Positions 1-5,416 of a stretch of DNA of 6,073 bases are shown here, piece after piece. The stretch covers positions 1 through 6,073 of the forward strand of contig CAZYWA010000487.1 of assembly GCA_964650975.1 (NCBI GenBank), written 5' to 3'. The notes beneath the pieces are model-generated. The model did not search any database. It was not told the origin of the DNA and was given only the letters and a program-made list of their open reading frames with translations. The translations under genes and the position numbers were made by a program. This DNA comes from CAZYWA01 sp964650975 [NCBI: uncultured bacterium]. GTDB lineage: Bacteria; JADJOY01. The number at the start of each line of letters is the position of its first letter. Position 1 is the first letter of the stretch.

Positions 1-1371
1 ATCCGGCTTCAGCTCCACGATCCGCGGATTCAGCAGCAGGGACTCGGCCCACTTCGGCACCCGGAACGCCCCGAACAGGTAGGTGAGCCCGTTCATGTAG
101 GTGTGCCGGACCTTGAGATAGTCCTTTTGATAGATGTCGCGGACGTCGTCCTGGACCAGCCCTTCCTTCTTGGCCCGGTCGTAGAGGTCCGTCCCTGGAT
201 AGAACGTGAGCGAGTAGAAGGTGATGATGAAGGGCCGCGGCAACGACTGGAGCAGCCGCAGCGTCTCGGCCCGGTCCTCGTCCTTTTCCCACGGGTTGTC
301 GAGGATCAGGTCGTAGTTCGGGACCCGGATCGACGAGCGGTACTTGTCGAAGATCGACGCCGCCCGCACGATCACCGAGTCCTTGATGTTGCGTCGGTAG
401 ATCCGCTTGGTGTTCTGGGCGCCGCTCTGGATGCCCATGCGCACGTTGTAGAGCCCGGCCTCGACCAGCGCCTCGGTCTTCTCCTCGGTCACGGTCACCG
501 GGATGAACCCGGTCACCATGAACGGCAGCGTGACGCGCTCCTTGTACTGGGCGCCGAAGTCGCGGATGTACTCGATCGACGCGTCCATGAAGGAATCGTC
601 GTCGATCACCACCCGCCGCACGTACGGCATGTCGCGCTTGATCTGGGCGAGCTCGCCGATCACGTGCTCCACCGAGCGGCGCCGGGTGTTCCCCGCCTTC
701 GACCCGTACATCTTGCGGAACGCGTTGTGACAGCAGAAGGAGCAGTTGAGGATGCAGCCGCGCGAGGTCGACGTGGTGTAGCGGTAGAGCAGGAACCGCT
801 CGAGGTGCTCGTGCTGCATGCGCACCACGCGCCCGTGCTCGAGCACGAAGTGGTCCGAGAGGCTGTAGTCGGCGAAGGGCAACGCGTCGAGATCCTCGAT
901 CAGCGGCCGGTGCGGGTTCTCGAACACCCGGCCGTCCTTGCGCGCCCAGATGTTCTGGATGGCCGTGGTGTCCTCGCCGCGGCCCAGCGCGTCCGCGAGC
1001 TCCACGGCCGCCTCTTCGCCTTCGCCGACGCACACGTAGTCGGCGGTGCGGATCGACTCTTCCGGCCGCACGGTGGGGTGAATGCCCCCCCACACCACCG
1101 GCAGCGCGACCTCGCGCTGGATCGCCTCGGTGAGGTGGCGCGCGGTCAGGTAGTTGTTGCTCATCAACGTGAGACCGACCAGATCCACGTCGCGGCACAG
1201 CTCGAGGATGTCGGTGACCGCGGCGGCCGGATACTCGACCACGTACCCGTCGCCCGTCTTGGGCAGGAAGATCTGCTTGGTGGAGTGGCCGGCACGCCGC
1301 AGCACCGACGACAGCATCCGGAGACCATTGGCCTCGACGTCGAAGTAGGTGCTGATCAGGGCGACCTTCAT
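1..1371 (-). CDS. Cobalamin-binding radical SAM protein (3' end beyond the left edge)
   Basis: This gene runs leftward from an ATG at 1371 and is still open at base 1, giving 457 residues without the C-terminus. Residues 1-135 look like a Rossmann-type B12-binding domain: a MKVALIST strand, LVGLTLMS near 65-71, GGIHPT at 95-100 and GEGE at 116-119. I see no DxHxxG, so cobalamin would bind base-off without a lower His ligand, as in many radical SAM B12 enzymes. The radical SAM core follows at about 195-400 with the 4Fe-4S/SAM motif CxxxCxxC at C206, C210 and C213, and a later FYPGTDLY segment at 390-397. Family members use SAM and methylcobalamin for methylations or rearrangements at unactivated carbon or phosphorus; the substrate here is not visible. 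GGTGA, 7 nt before the ATG, is a fair ribosome binding site. The gene follows the GNAT gene by 107 bp on the same strand. The class is secure; the reaction is unknown. Confidence 0.93.
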   Translation of the reverse strand, partial: MKVALISTYFDVEANGLRMLSSVLRRAGHSTKQIFLPKTGDGYVVEYPAAAVTDILELCRDVDLVGLTLMSNNYLTARHLTEAIQREVALPVVWGGIHPTVRPEESIRTADYVCVGEGEEAAVELADALGRGEDTTAIQNIWARKDGRVFENPHRPLIEDLDALPFADYSLSDHFVLEHGRVVRMQHEHLERFLLYRYTTSTSRGCILNCSFCCHNAFRKMYGSKAGNTRRRSVEHVIGELAQIKRDMPYVRRVVIDDDSFMDASIEYIRDFGAQYKERVTLPFMVTGFIPVTVTEEKTEALVEAGLYNVRMGIQSGAQNTKRIYRRNIKDSVIVRAASIFDKYRSSIRVPNYDLILDNPWEKDEDRAETLRLLQSLPRPFIITFYSLTFYPGTDLYDRAKKEGLVQDDVRDIYQKDYLKVRHTYMNGLTYLFGAFRVPKWAESLLLNPRIVELKPD

Positions 1372-1390
1372 GTGCTCTTCACCATGTTCG

Positions 1391-1420
1391 AGGATACGGC
1401 CCAGCGGTCTCCCGAGGCAA
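1391..1420 (-). promoter_or_regulatory. Candidate sigma70-type promoter for the radical SAM gene
   Basis: Read on the minus strand, a -35-like TTGCCT (1420-1415) is followed by an 18-bp spacer and a -10-like TATCCT (1396-1391). Each hexamer matches four of six consensus bases, including the important TTG and TA...T positions. A start of transcription would fall near 1384, leaving about 13 nt of leader that contains the GGTGA ribosome binding site. The other promoter candidate in this block also has an 18-bp spacer. It lies in the 107-bp gap between the GNAT gene and the radical SAM gene, so it could uncouple the latter from upstream transcription. This is pattern evidence only. Confidence 0.4.
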
Positions 1421-1460
1421 ACCAGGGGCCGCGACGGGGGAAGCGACGAAAGCCAGGCGG

Positions 1461-1473
1461 GGCGCCGAGCGCC
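1461..1473 (-). other. Short GC hairpin just after the GNAT stop codon
   Basis: GGCGC at 1461-1465 and GCGCC at 1469-1473 can form a 5-bp stem with a 3-nt loop, starting a few bases after the TAG at 1479-1481. No T-tract follows on the minus strand, so it is not a convincing intrinsic terminator. In DNA this GC-rich such a stem may also be chance. Confidence 0.25.
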
Positions 1474-1478
1474 GACGG

Positions 1479-2657
1479 CTACAACAGATGGACGACCAGG
1501 TCGTAGTCCGCGTCGCCGAACGAGACGTACCAGCGGCGGTCGTCGAAGAAGGCCGCTTGCTCGGCCGTTCCCTCGACGTTGACCCGCCCCATCACGAAGC
1601 GGGTGCCGCCGGCGTCGTCCCAGCGCGCCACGAAGCCCATGCTCTCGAGCACCGGAAAGAGGTGCTGGCACGGCGCGATCGTGTACGCCAGGTGGACACC
1701 CTCGCCGCGGAAATGGCGCATGCCGCTCGCCACCAGCGCGCGTGCCACCACCGGATCGTCGTCCTCCACCAGCAGGTCGACCAGCACGCCCTTGCGCATC
1801 CGCTTGGCGTCGAAGACCCGAAAGACCGCGTAGCCGACCGTCTCGTCCCCCAGCCGCGCCACCCGGAGCGCGTACCCGCCGAGCGGGCAGCGCACGTAAC
1901 GCCACTCGAGATAGGCGCGGTCACGCGCCGTCATGTTCGGGTGGCGCCGCCGCGCGCGCCGCCACAGCCCGTCGAGCGAGGCGTCGAAATGAGCCACGGT
2001 CTCGATGCGCACGCCGCGGCGCCGAGCCCGGCTCGAGGCCCATCCGTCCACGATCCCGCCCACCAGCCCGAGCGCACCCCAAGTGACGGATCCGACCACC
2101 GCCCCGAGCGGCGGTGGCAGCTTCTCGCGAGCCAGGAAGCTCAGGTCGACCGGCCGGATCATGATCGGCGCGGTGGTGCACACCCCCGCGCGAAACCACG
2201 ACCAGAACCGCATGATGTGCGTCCCCGGGTTGCCGAGCAGCACCGGCACCGGATCGATGGTGCGGCTCGCCTCGCGGATGAAGCGCGGCCCGGCGCTGCC
2301 GCGCGCATCGGGATGGGTGACGAACCCGATCACCCACGCCGACGGAAAGACCGCCGAGCCCACCTGGGTCGGGTTGTAGTAGAAGCCCAGGAACCCGACG
2401 ACCGCGCCGTCCTCCTCCACCACCATCGAGCACGGCACGCCCGCCGGCCGGTACGGGTTGTCGAGGTACTGCCAGTCGAGGAGCGTGTCGAAGTTGGCGC
2501 GGACCTGGGCGTCGTAAACCGTCTCGAAGATCTCGAGCACCCGCGCGCGGTCGGCGGGCGTGAACTCGCGAGCGTGCACCTGAACGGCGGGGCGCTCGCT
2601 CGTCTCCCGCGCCGGCGGGCCTTTGGGGTCGCGTGCCGGAGCGGCCGCGTCGCTCAC
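1479..2657 (-). CDS. Two-module GNAT-like acyltransferase, 392 aa
   Basis: The GTG start at 2657 lies inside the upstream stop (GTGA, 4-bp overlap), which implies translational coupling to the epimerase; the gene ends at TAG 1479-1481. The protein looks like two acetyltransferase-type halves. In the first, DWQYLDNP (61-68) precedes a strand with VVEEDGAVVGFLGF (79-92). In the second, EWRYVRCP (251-258) precedes VARLGDETVGYAVF (266-279). The W-x-Y...P then VG-F/Y pattern recurs at similar spacing, suggesting an internal duplication. A Gly/Val-rich hydrophobic stretch at about 184-206 separates the halves and could be a buried helix or membrane contact. Tandem GNAT proteins of this kind are often found among surface-polysaccharide genes, where they acylate amino sugars or lipid-linked intermediates. 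The substrate and acyl donor are unknown. If TAG were read as sense, the frame would continue 36 codons to a TGA at 1368-1370. Confidence 0.85.
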   Translation of the reverse strand: MSDAAAPARDPKGPPARETSERPAVQVHAREFTPADRARVLEIFETVYDAQVRANFDTLLDWQYLDNPYRPAGVPCSMVVEEDGAVVGFLGFYYNPTQVGSAVFPSAWVIGFVTHPDARGSAGPRFIREASRTIDPVPVLLGNPGTHIMRFWSWFRAGVCTTAPIMIRPVDLSFLAREKLPPPLGAVVGSVTWGALGLVGGIVDGWASSRARRRGVRIETVAHFDASLDGLWRRARRRHPNMTARDRAYLEWRYVRCPLGGYALRVARLGDETVGYAVFRVFDAKRMRKGVLVDLLVEDDDPVVARALVASGMRHFRGEGVHLAYTIAPCQHLFPVLESMGFVARWDDAGGTRFVMGRVNVEGTAEQAAFFDDRRWYVSFGDADYDLVVHLL

Positions 2658-3610
2658 GTGGTGCGCATGCCGGGCACGGCGCCTTCGCGCTGCGCCCGTT
2701 CCTTCCAGTAGTCGACCACCTCGCCGACCTTGTCGTCGAAGCGCCAGCGGGCGCGGAAATCGAGCCTTTCGGCGGCTTTCGACACGTCGGCGGTGAAGGC
2801 GCGCAGCTCGGACCGCTGTTTGGGCAGGTACTGCGGCTTGGCTTCGATCCCCAGGTGGCGCGCCACTCCGCGCAGCACCTGGTTCACGGTCACGGCCTCG
2901 CCGGTGCCGACGTTGTAGGCGTCGTTCACGTTGCGGGTCACCAGCGCCTTCATGTTCGCCTAGACGATGTCGCCCACGTAGACGTAGTCGCGGACCTGCT
3001 CGCCGTCGTCGTAGATGGTGGGCTGGCGGCCGGCGAGCAGCGCGTTCACGAAGATCGTGGTGACGCCCACGTACGGCGTGGGAGTCTGGCGCGGGCCGTA
3101 GGTGTTGCAGTAGCGAAGCGCCACGCAATCGATCCCCAGTTCCGGGCAGAGCCTGAGGCAGTACCCCTCGCCCGCCAGCTTGCCGACGCCGTACGGGCTG
3201 AGCGGCGGCACGTCGGTGTCGGTCTCCTTCACGCCGAAGCCGTCCTTGCCGTAGACGCCCATGCTGGAAGCGAACACCAGGCGCTTGGCCTTGCTGTCGC
3301 GGAGCGCCTCGAGGAGGTTGAGCGTCCCCTCGACATTGGTGCGCGCGTCCTCGCGGAAGTGCTTCACCGACTCGCGGATCGAGACCCGCGCCGCCTCGTG
3401 GAACACCACGTCCACGTCGCGGCAGAGCCGCGCCAGGAGCTCGCGGTCGAGCACGCTGCCGTGGACGAATTCCACTCCCGCGGGGACGTTCTCGCGCACG
3501 CCCATCGACAGATCGTCGAGCGCCGTCACCTGAAATCCTTCGCGAATCAGGCGATCCGCGAGGTGCGACCCGATGAATCCAGCACCGCCTGTGACAAGGG
3601 CCCGCTGCAT
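2654..3610 (-). pseudogene. NAD-dependent sugar-nucleotide epimerase/dehydratase (extended SDR) interrupted by one in-frame TAG
   Basis: The frame from ATG 3610 to TGA 2654-2656 would encode 318 residues, the usual length of GalE-like extended SDR epimerases, but codon 217 (2960-2962) is TAG. Upstream lie TGGAGFIGSHL (7-17) for the NAD fold, acidic D32/D33 ending strand 2 (NAD rather than NADP), SSMGVYG (115-121), catalytic Y140 and K144, and RDYVYVGDIV (207-216). Downstream, in the same frame, the expected C-terminal half continues (ANMKAL, then YNVGTGEAVTVNQVL). Glu or Gln at 217 would need one base change (GAG or CAG). Such enzymes interconvert UDP-hexoses for surface glycans; the exact sugar cannot be told. 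The gene is first in the leftward block and its TGA overlaps the GNAT start. An ATG 6 nt after the amber codon (2953-2951) could restart a 99-residue fragment. It may be a recent pseudogene, a read error, a split gene or amber-decoded. Confidence 0.88.
2960..2962 (-). other. In-frame amber codon (codon 217) inside the epimerase
   Basis: The minus strand reads GAC ATC GTC TAG GCG AAC ATG, giving VGDIV-stop-ANMKAL. The flanking residues form a conserved motif at the junction of the Rossmann and substrate-binding parts of extended SDR epimerases, where one residue (often Glu, Arg, Ala or Gln) normally sits. Reading frame and codon bias are unchanged on both sides, so this is a point change and not an indel. 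Confidence 0.95.
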
Positions 3611-3619
3611 GGCGGCGTG

Positions 3620-3649
3620 ACCGTAGCGTCGCTCGCCGCGCACGGTCAA
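3620..3649 (-). promoter_or_regulatory. Candidate sigma70-type promoter for the epimerase-GNAT operon, nearly leaderless
   Basis: On the minus strand TTGACC (3649-3644, five of six consensus bases) is followed by an 18-bp spacer and TACGGT (3625-3620), which keeps the key TA...T bases. Normal spacing puts the start of transcription at about 3613, only some 3 nt before the ATG at 3610-3608. This fits the absence of any Shine-Dalgarno sequence before that ATG, and the ATG is fixed independently by the canonical SDR N-terminus. It is the best-scoring promoter pattern I found in the window. Confidence 0.55.
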
Positions 3650-3661
3650 GCCGCGTCGAGC

Positions 3662-3699
3662 GCGTCGCACCGTTCGCGGCGCCGCGACAGACGCGACGC
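3662..3699. promoter_or_regulatory. Nested 38-bp palindrome in the divergent promoter region, possible operator
   Basis: A perfect 14-bp palindrome (TCGCGGCGCCGCGA, 3674-3687) is flanked symmetrically by GCGTCGC (3662-3668) and its complement GCGACGC (3693-3699). All share the same centre, between 3680 and 3681, and 15 of 19 positions per half are complementary. The element lies 12 bp or more upstream of the epimerase -35 candidate and 112 bp upstream of the dprA start. It could bind a dimeric or tetrameric regulator or form a cruciform. GC-rich background raises the rate of chance palindromes. Confidence 0.4.
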
Positions 3700-3762
3700 A
3701 GCCGCGCGCGGACGACGCCGGTCTGACGCCCGTTTCCCGAGTGGCGCCAGCGCCCTCCGATT

Positions 3763-3782
3763 GGTCGCCGGTACCGGACACC
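3763..3782. promoter_or_regulatory. Imperfect 20-bp dyad upstream of dprA
   Basis: The dyad is centred on the 10-bp palindrome CCGGTACCGG (3768-3777) with outer GGT (3763-3765) and ACC (3780-3782), so 8 of 10 positions per half are complementary. It ends 29 bp before the dprA ATG, where a promoter or operator would be expected. I could not find a convincing -10/-35 pair for dprA in the 201-bp gap. Confidence 0.25.
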
Positions 3783-3811
3783 TCGGCACTCGATTCGCAA
3801 AGGCGCACCGC

Positions 3812-4966
3812 ATGGACGATTCCGACACGAATGCGACGTTTCGCCAGGCCGTGGCGCTGGCGCTGCTCCGTGACCAGCTGAGGCCGGGCACGGCGGCGCG
3901 CGTCGCGAAGAGCGCGCCGCGATCGGAGGACGGCGGTCCACGGATCGGCAACGGTCCGGATGCGCTCTCATCGCTCGCCGGGCTCGCGCGTCCGGAACGT
4001 CAAGCGCTTGCATCCTTCTCCGAGTGGGACGCGGTCGACCGCGAGATCGAGCGCGCGCGCACACTCGGCGTCACGCTCATGCCGCTCACCCATCCTTCCT
4101 ATCCGCCGCTCTTGGCCGAGATCCACGATCCACCCGCGCTGCTCTACCTGCGCGGCGATCTGACCGACGGCGACCGGCACGCGCTCGCGATCGTCGGCTC
4201 CCGTCACGCGAGCCGCTACGGGCTCTCGGCGGCGCGCGGCTTCGCCAAGCAGCTCGCGCGCGCCGGGCTCACGATCGTGAGCGGGCTCGCGCACGGCATC
4301 GACCAGGCGGCGCACGAGGGCGCGCTCGAGGCCGAGGGCCGCACCGTCGCGGTGCTGGGCTGCGGCATCGACGTCGACTACCCCGCCCGTGGCGGCGCGC
4401 TCCGCGACCGGATCGCCGCACGCGGTGCCGTGCTCTCGGAGTTCCCGTTCGGCACCGTGCCGTTCAAGTCGAATTTCCCGGTGCGAAACCGGGTGGTGAG
4501 CGGTCTCGCTCGGGGTGTGCTGGTGGTGGAAGCGGCGCGCTCCAGCGGATCGCTCATCACCGCGCGCGCGGCGCTCGACCAGGGCCGCGAGGTCTTCGCG
4601 GTTCCTGGACCGATCGACCAGCAGAGCTTCGCCGGCTGCATCGACTTGCTCCGTCAGGGGGCGCACGTGGCGGGAGCGCCGAGCCACATCCTCGAAGATT
4701 TGAAGCTCGACGGCGGCACTCTCGAATTGCCGCTCGCTGCGCCCGCCGCGGCGCTCCCGCCGCGCCAGCTCTCGACACGCGAGACCGCCGCACGACAGGT
4801 GCTCGCCGCGATCGCGCTGACCCCGGTGACGTTCGACGCGCTTCTCGCTCGAACCGGCCTCGATCCCACCGCCGCGGCCGCCGTGCTGCTCGACCTCGAG
4901 CTCGACGGCCTGGTGCTGAGGTCGAGCGACGGCACCTACACCGCCCACGATCCTTTCGCCGGTTGA
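3812..4966 (+). CDS. dprA: DNA-protecting protein DprA (Smf), 384 aa
   Basis: DprA binds incoming single-stranded DNA during natural transformation and loads RecA on it; it is also widely present in non-competent bacteria. The Rossmann-like core spans about 95-297: HPSYPPLL (94-101), PPALLYLRG (107-115), AIVGSR (126-131), SGLAHGID (157-164), FPVRNRVVSGL (222-232), VVEA with E240, SGSLITA (245-251), VPGP (264-267) and CIDLLRQGA (276-284). A C-terminal winged helix (about 325-378) resembles the DprA WH domain. The first 70 residues, where a helix-hairpin-helix/SAM-like domain is usual, are poorly conserved. Length is typical. The ATG was chosen because AAAGG sits 8 nt upstream; the frame is open far upstream, but that stretch is antisense to the epimerase. 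It is divergent from the epimerase operon and followed by a 450-bp gap, then trmFO. I am sure of the family; competence itself is not shown. Confidence 0.97.
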   Translation: MDDSDTNATFRQAVALALLRDQLRPGTAARVAKSAPRSEDGGPRIGNGPDALSSLAGLARPERQALASFSEWDAVDREIERARTLGVTLMPLTHPSYPPLLAEIHDPPALLYLRGDLTDGDRHALAIVGSRHASRYGLSAARGFAKQLARAGLTIVSGLAHGIDQAAHEGALEAEGRTVAVLGCGIDVDYPARGGALRDRIAARGAVLSEFPFGTVPFKSNFPVRNRVVSGLARGVLVVEAARSSGSLITARAALDQGREVFAVPGPIDQQSFAGCIDLLRQGAHVAGAPSHILEDLKLDGGTLELPLAAPAAALPPRQLSTRETAARQVLAAIALTPVTFDALLARTGLDPTAAAAVLLDLELDGLVLRSSDGTYTAHDPFAG

Positions 4967-4994
4967 TCGATCCCGCCCCATCCCGATCGATCCC
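4965..4994 (+). repeat. Tandem pair of GATCGATCCC at the dprA stop
   Basis: Two identical 10-bp copies, at 4965-4974 and 4985-4994, start exactly 20 bp apart; the first overlaps the dprA TGA. The bases between are also C-rich (CCCATCCC), suggesting a 20-bp unit repeated imperfectly. I do not recognise a function. It is probably a small replication-slippage repeat. Confidence 0.5.
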
Positions 4995-4997
4995 CGC

Positions 4998-5020
4998 GGA
5001 CGCGAGGGACCGCGTCCCTC
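4998..5020 (+). terminator. Possible dprA terminator, two mutually exclusive hairpins
   Basis: Starting 31 bp after the dprA stop, GGACGCG (4998-5004) can pair with CGCGTCC (5011-5017). Alternatively, GAGGGAC (5004-5010) can pair with GTCCCTC (5014-5020). Each gives a perfect 7-bp GC-rich stem and the two exclude each other. There is no direct T-tract; the nearest run is TTTT at 5039-5042. It may slow polymerase or serve with Rho, but it is not a classical intrinsic terminator. Confidence 0.3.
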
Positions 5021-5135
5021 CCACCCTTGAATCCTCGATTTTGGAGGCGGTCGCTCGCCCCCGCGGCGCCACATTCGCCGGAGAGAAACGCCCACGCGGT
5101 CTCTCGATCACGCGTCCATCTGTGAGGAATCGCGA

Positions 5136-5301
5136 GGCAGCGCGGCGGCGGGCGCTCGCCTCGGGGTGCTCGAGGCCGAGCATCGCGATGGCGCAGTCGT
5201 CGCGATGAAGCCGGCGCGAGGCCGAATGCAGGCCGGCCTGCCCCCAGCGTCGATACGATCGCCGGCCGTGCCCCGGGGCGAGCGCCCGCCGCCGCGCTGC
5301 C
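5136..5301. repeat. 166-bp element bounded by perfect 25-bp inverted repeats
   Basis: The left arm 5136-5160 (begins GGCAGCGCGGC) is the exact reverse complement of the right arm 5277-5301. Pairing extends inward in RNA: 5161-5169 against 5268-5276 gives nine more pairs with three G-U wobbles, for 34 pairs. The loop of about 98 nt holds a second hairpin, CATCGCGA (5181-5188) with TCGCGATG (5200-5207), and a 14-bp palindrome GCAGGCCGGCCTGC (5228-5241). CGAGGCCGA also occurs twice in the loop. No clear target-site duplication flanks the arms and no protein is encoded. It may be a MITE-like non-autonomous element, a structured RNA or leader upstream of trmFO, or a large bidirectional terminator. 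Confidence 0.8.
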
Positions 5302-5314
5302 AACCGGGCACCCC

Positions 5315-5336
5315 GCCGAGTTCAAACACCTTCGGC
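5315..5336 (+). other. Small hairpin between the inverted repeat and trmFO
   Basis: GCCGAG (5315-5320) can pair with TTCGGC (5331-5336), with one G-U pair and a 10-nt loop (TTCAAACACC). It follows the long inverted repeat by 13 bp and has no T-tract. The loop resembles a T-loop, but no tRNA can be folded around it. Weak evidence. Confidence 0.2.
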
Positions 5337-5416
5337 AGGAGGCCAACCCGTCGCTACAAACGCGTCCGATCCCGTGGCAAGCTCGTGGTTTGGCTTCTAC
5401 TCGCTTCTCGTATCCG

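Larger units (their letters stand above)
4967..5416. other. 450-bp intergenic region between dprA and trmFO, no gene found
   Basis: No frame here shows codon bias, a plausible start with a ribosome binding site, or a recognisable domain. Open frames on the minus strand between 5108 and 5329 are Arg/Ala/Pro-rich and look like GC-rich noise. The region holds a 10-bp direct repeat, hairpins after dprA, the long inverted repeat at 5136-5301 and a 6-bp hairpin at 5315-5336. In many bacteria topA sits between dprA and trmFO; I see no remnant of it here. AGGAGG at 5337-5342 has no start codon at a useful distance. TACAAA at 5355-5360 is a weak -10 candidate for trmFO with no good -35 partner. Confidence 0.75.

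Noticed and set aside
103-1506. 467-codon plus-strand open frame opposite the radical SAM gene
   Set aside because: It is antisense to a frame with clear B12-binding and radical SAM motifs, and its His/Val/Arg/Asp-rich composition is typical of a GC-rich shadow.
2633-3811. Upstream extension of the dprA frame by about 393 codons
   Set aside because: The stretch is antisense to the epimerase and has no DprA-like or other domain; ATG 3812 with AAAGG upstream gives a normal-length DprA.
2658-4064. Upstream extension of the GNAT frame by some 469 codons
   Set aside because: It is an out-of-frame shadow of the epimerase, rich in Arg and Pro; the GTGA overlap gives a natural start.
3968-5095. 375-codon minus-strand frame opposite dprA
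   Set aside because: It lacks any domain and lies opposite a textbook DprA sequence.
5271-5287. Local palindromes CCCCGGGG and GGGCGAGCGCCC
   Set aside because: They are part of, or beside, the long inverted-repeat arm and too short-looped to be separate hairpins.
5108-5329. Possible small minus-strand gene in the dprA-trmFO gap
   Set aside because: No ribosome binding site, no codon bias, and its sequence is largely made of the inverted-repeat arms.
5315-5336. TTCAAAC loop as part of a tRNA gene
   Set aside because: No acceptor, D or anticodon arms can be formed around it.
5337-5342. AGGAGG as a ribosome binding site for an earlier trmFO start
   Set aside because: No start codon lies at a usable distance in any frame, and homology fixes the start at 5417.
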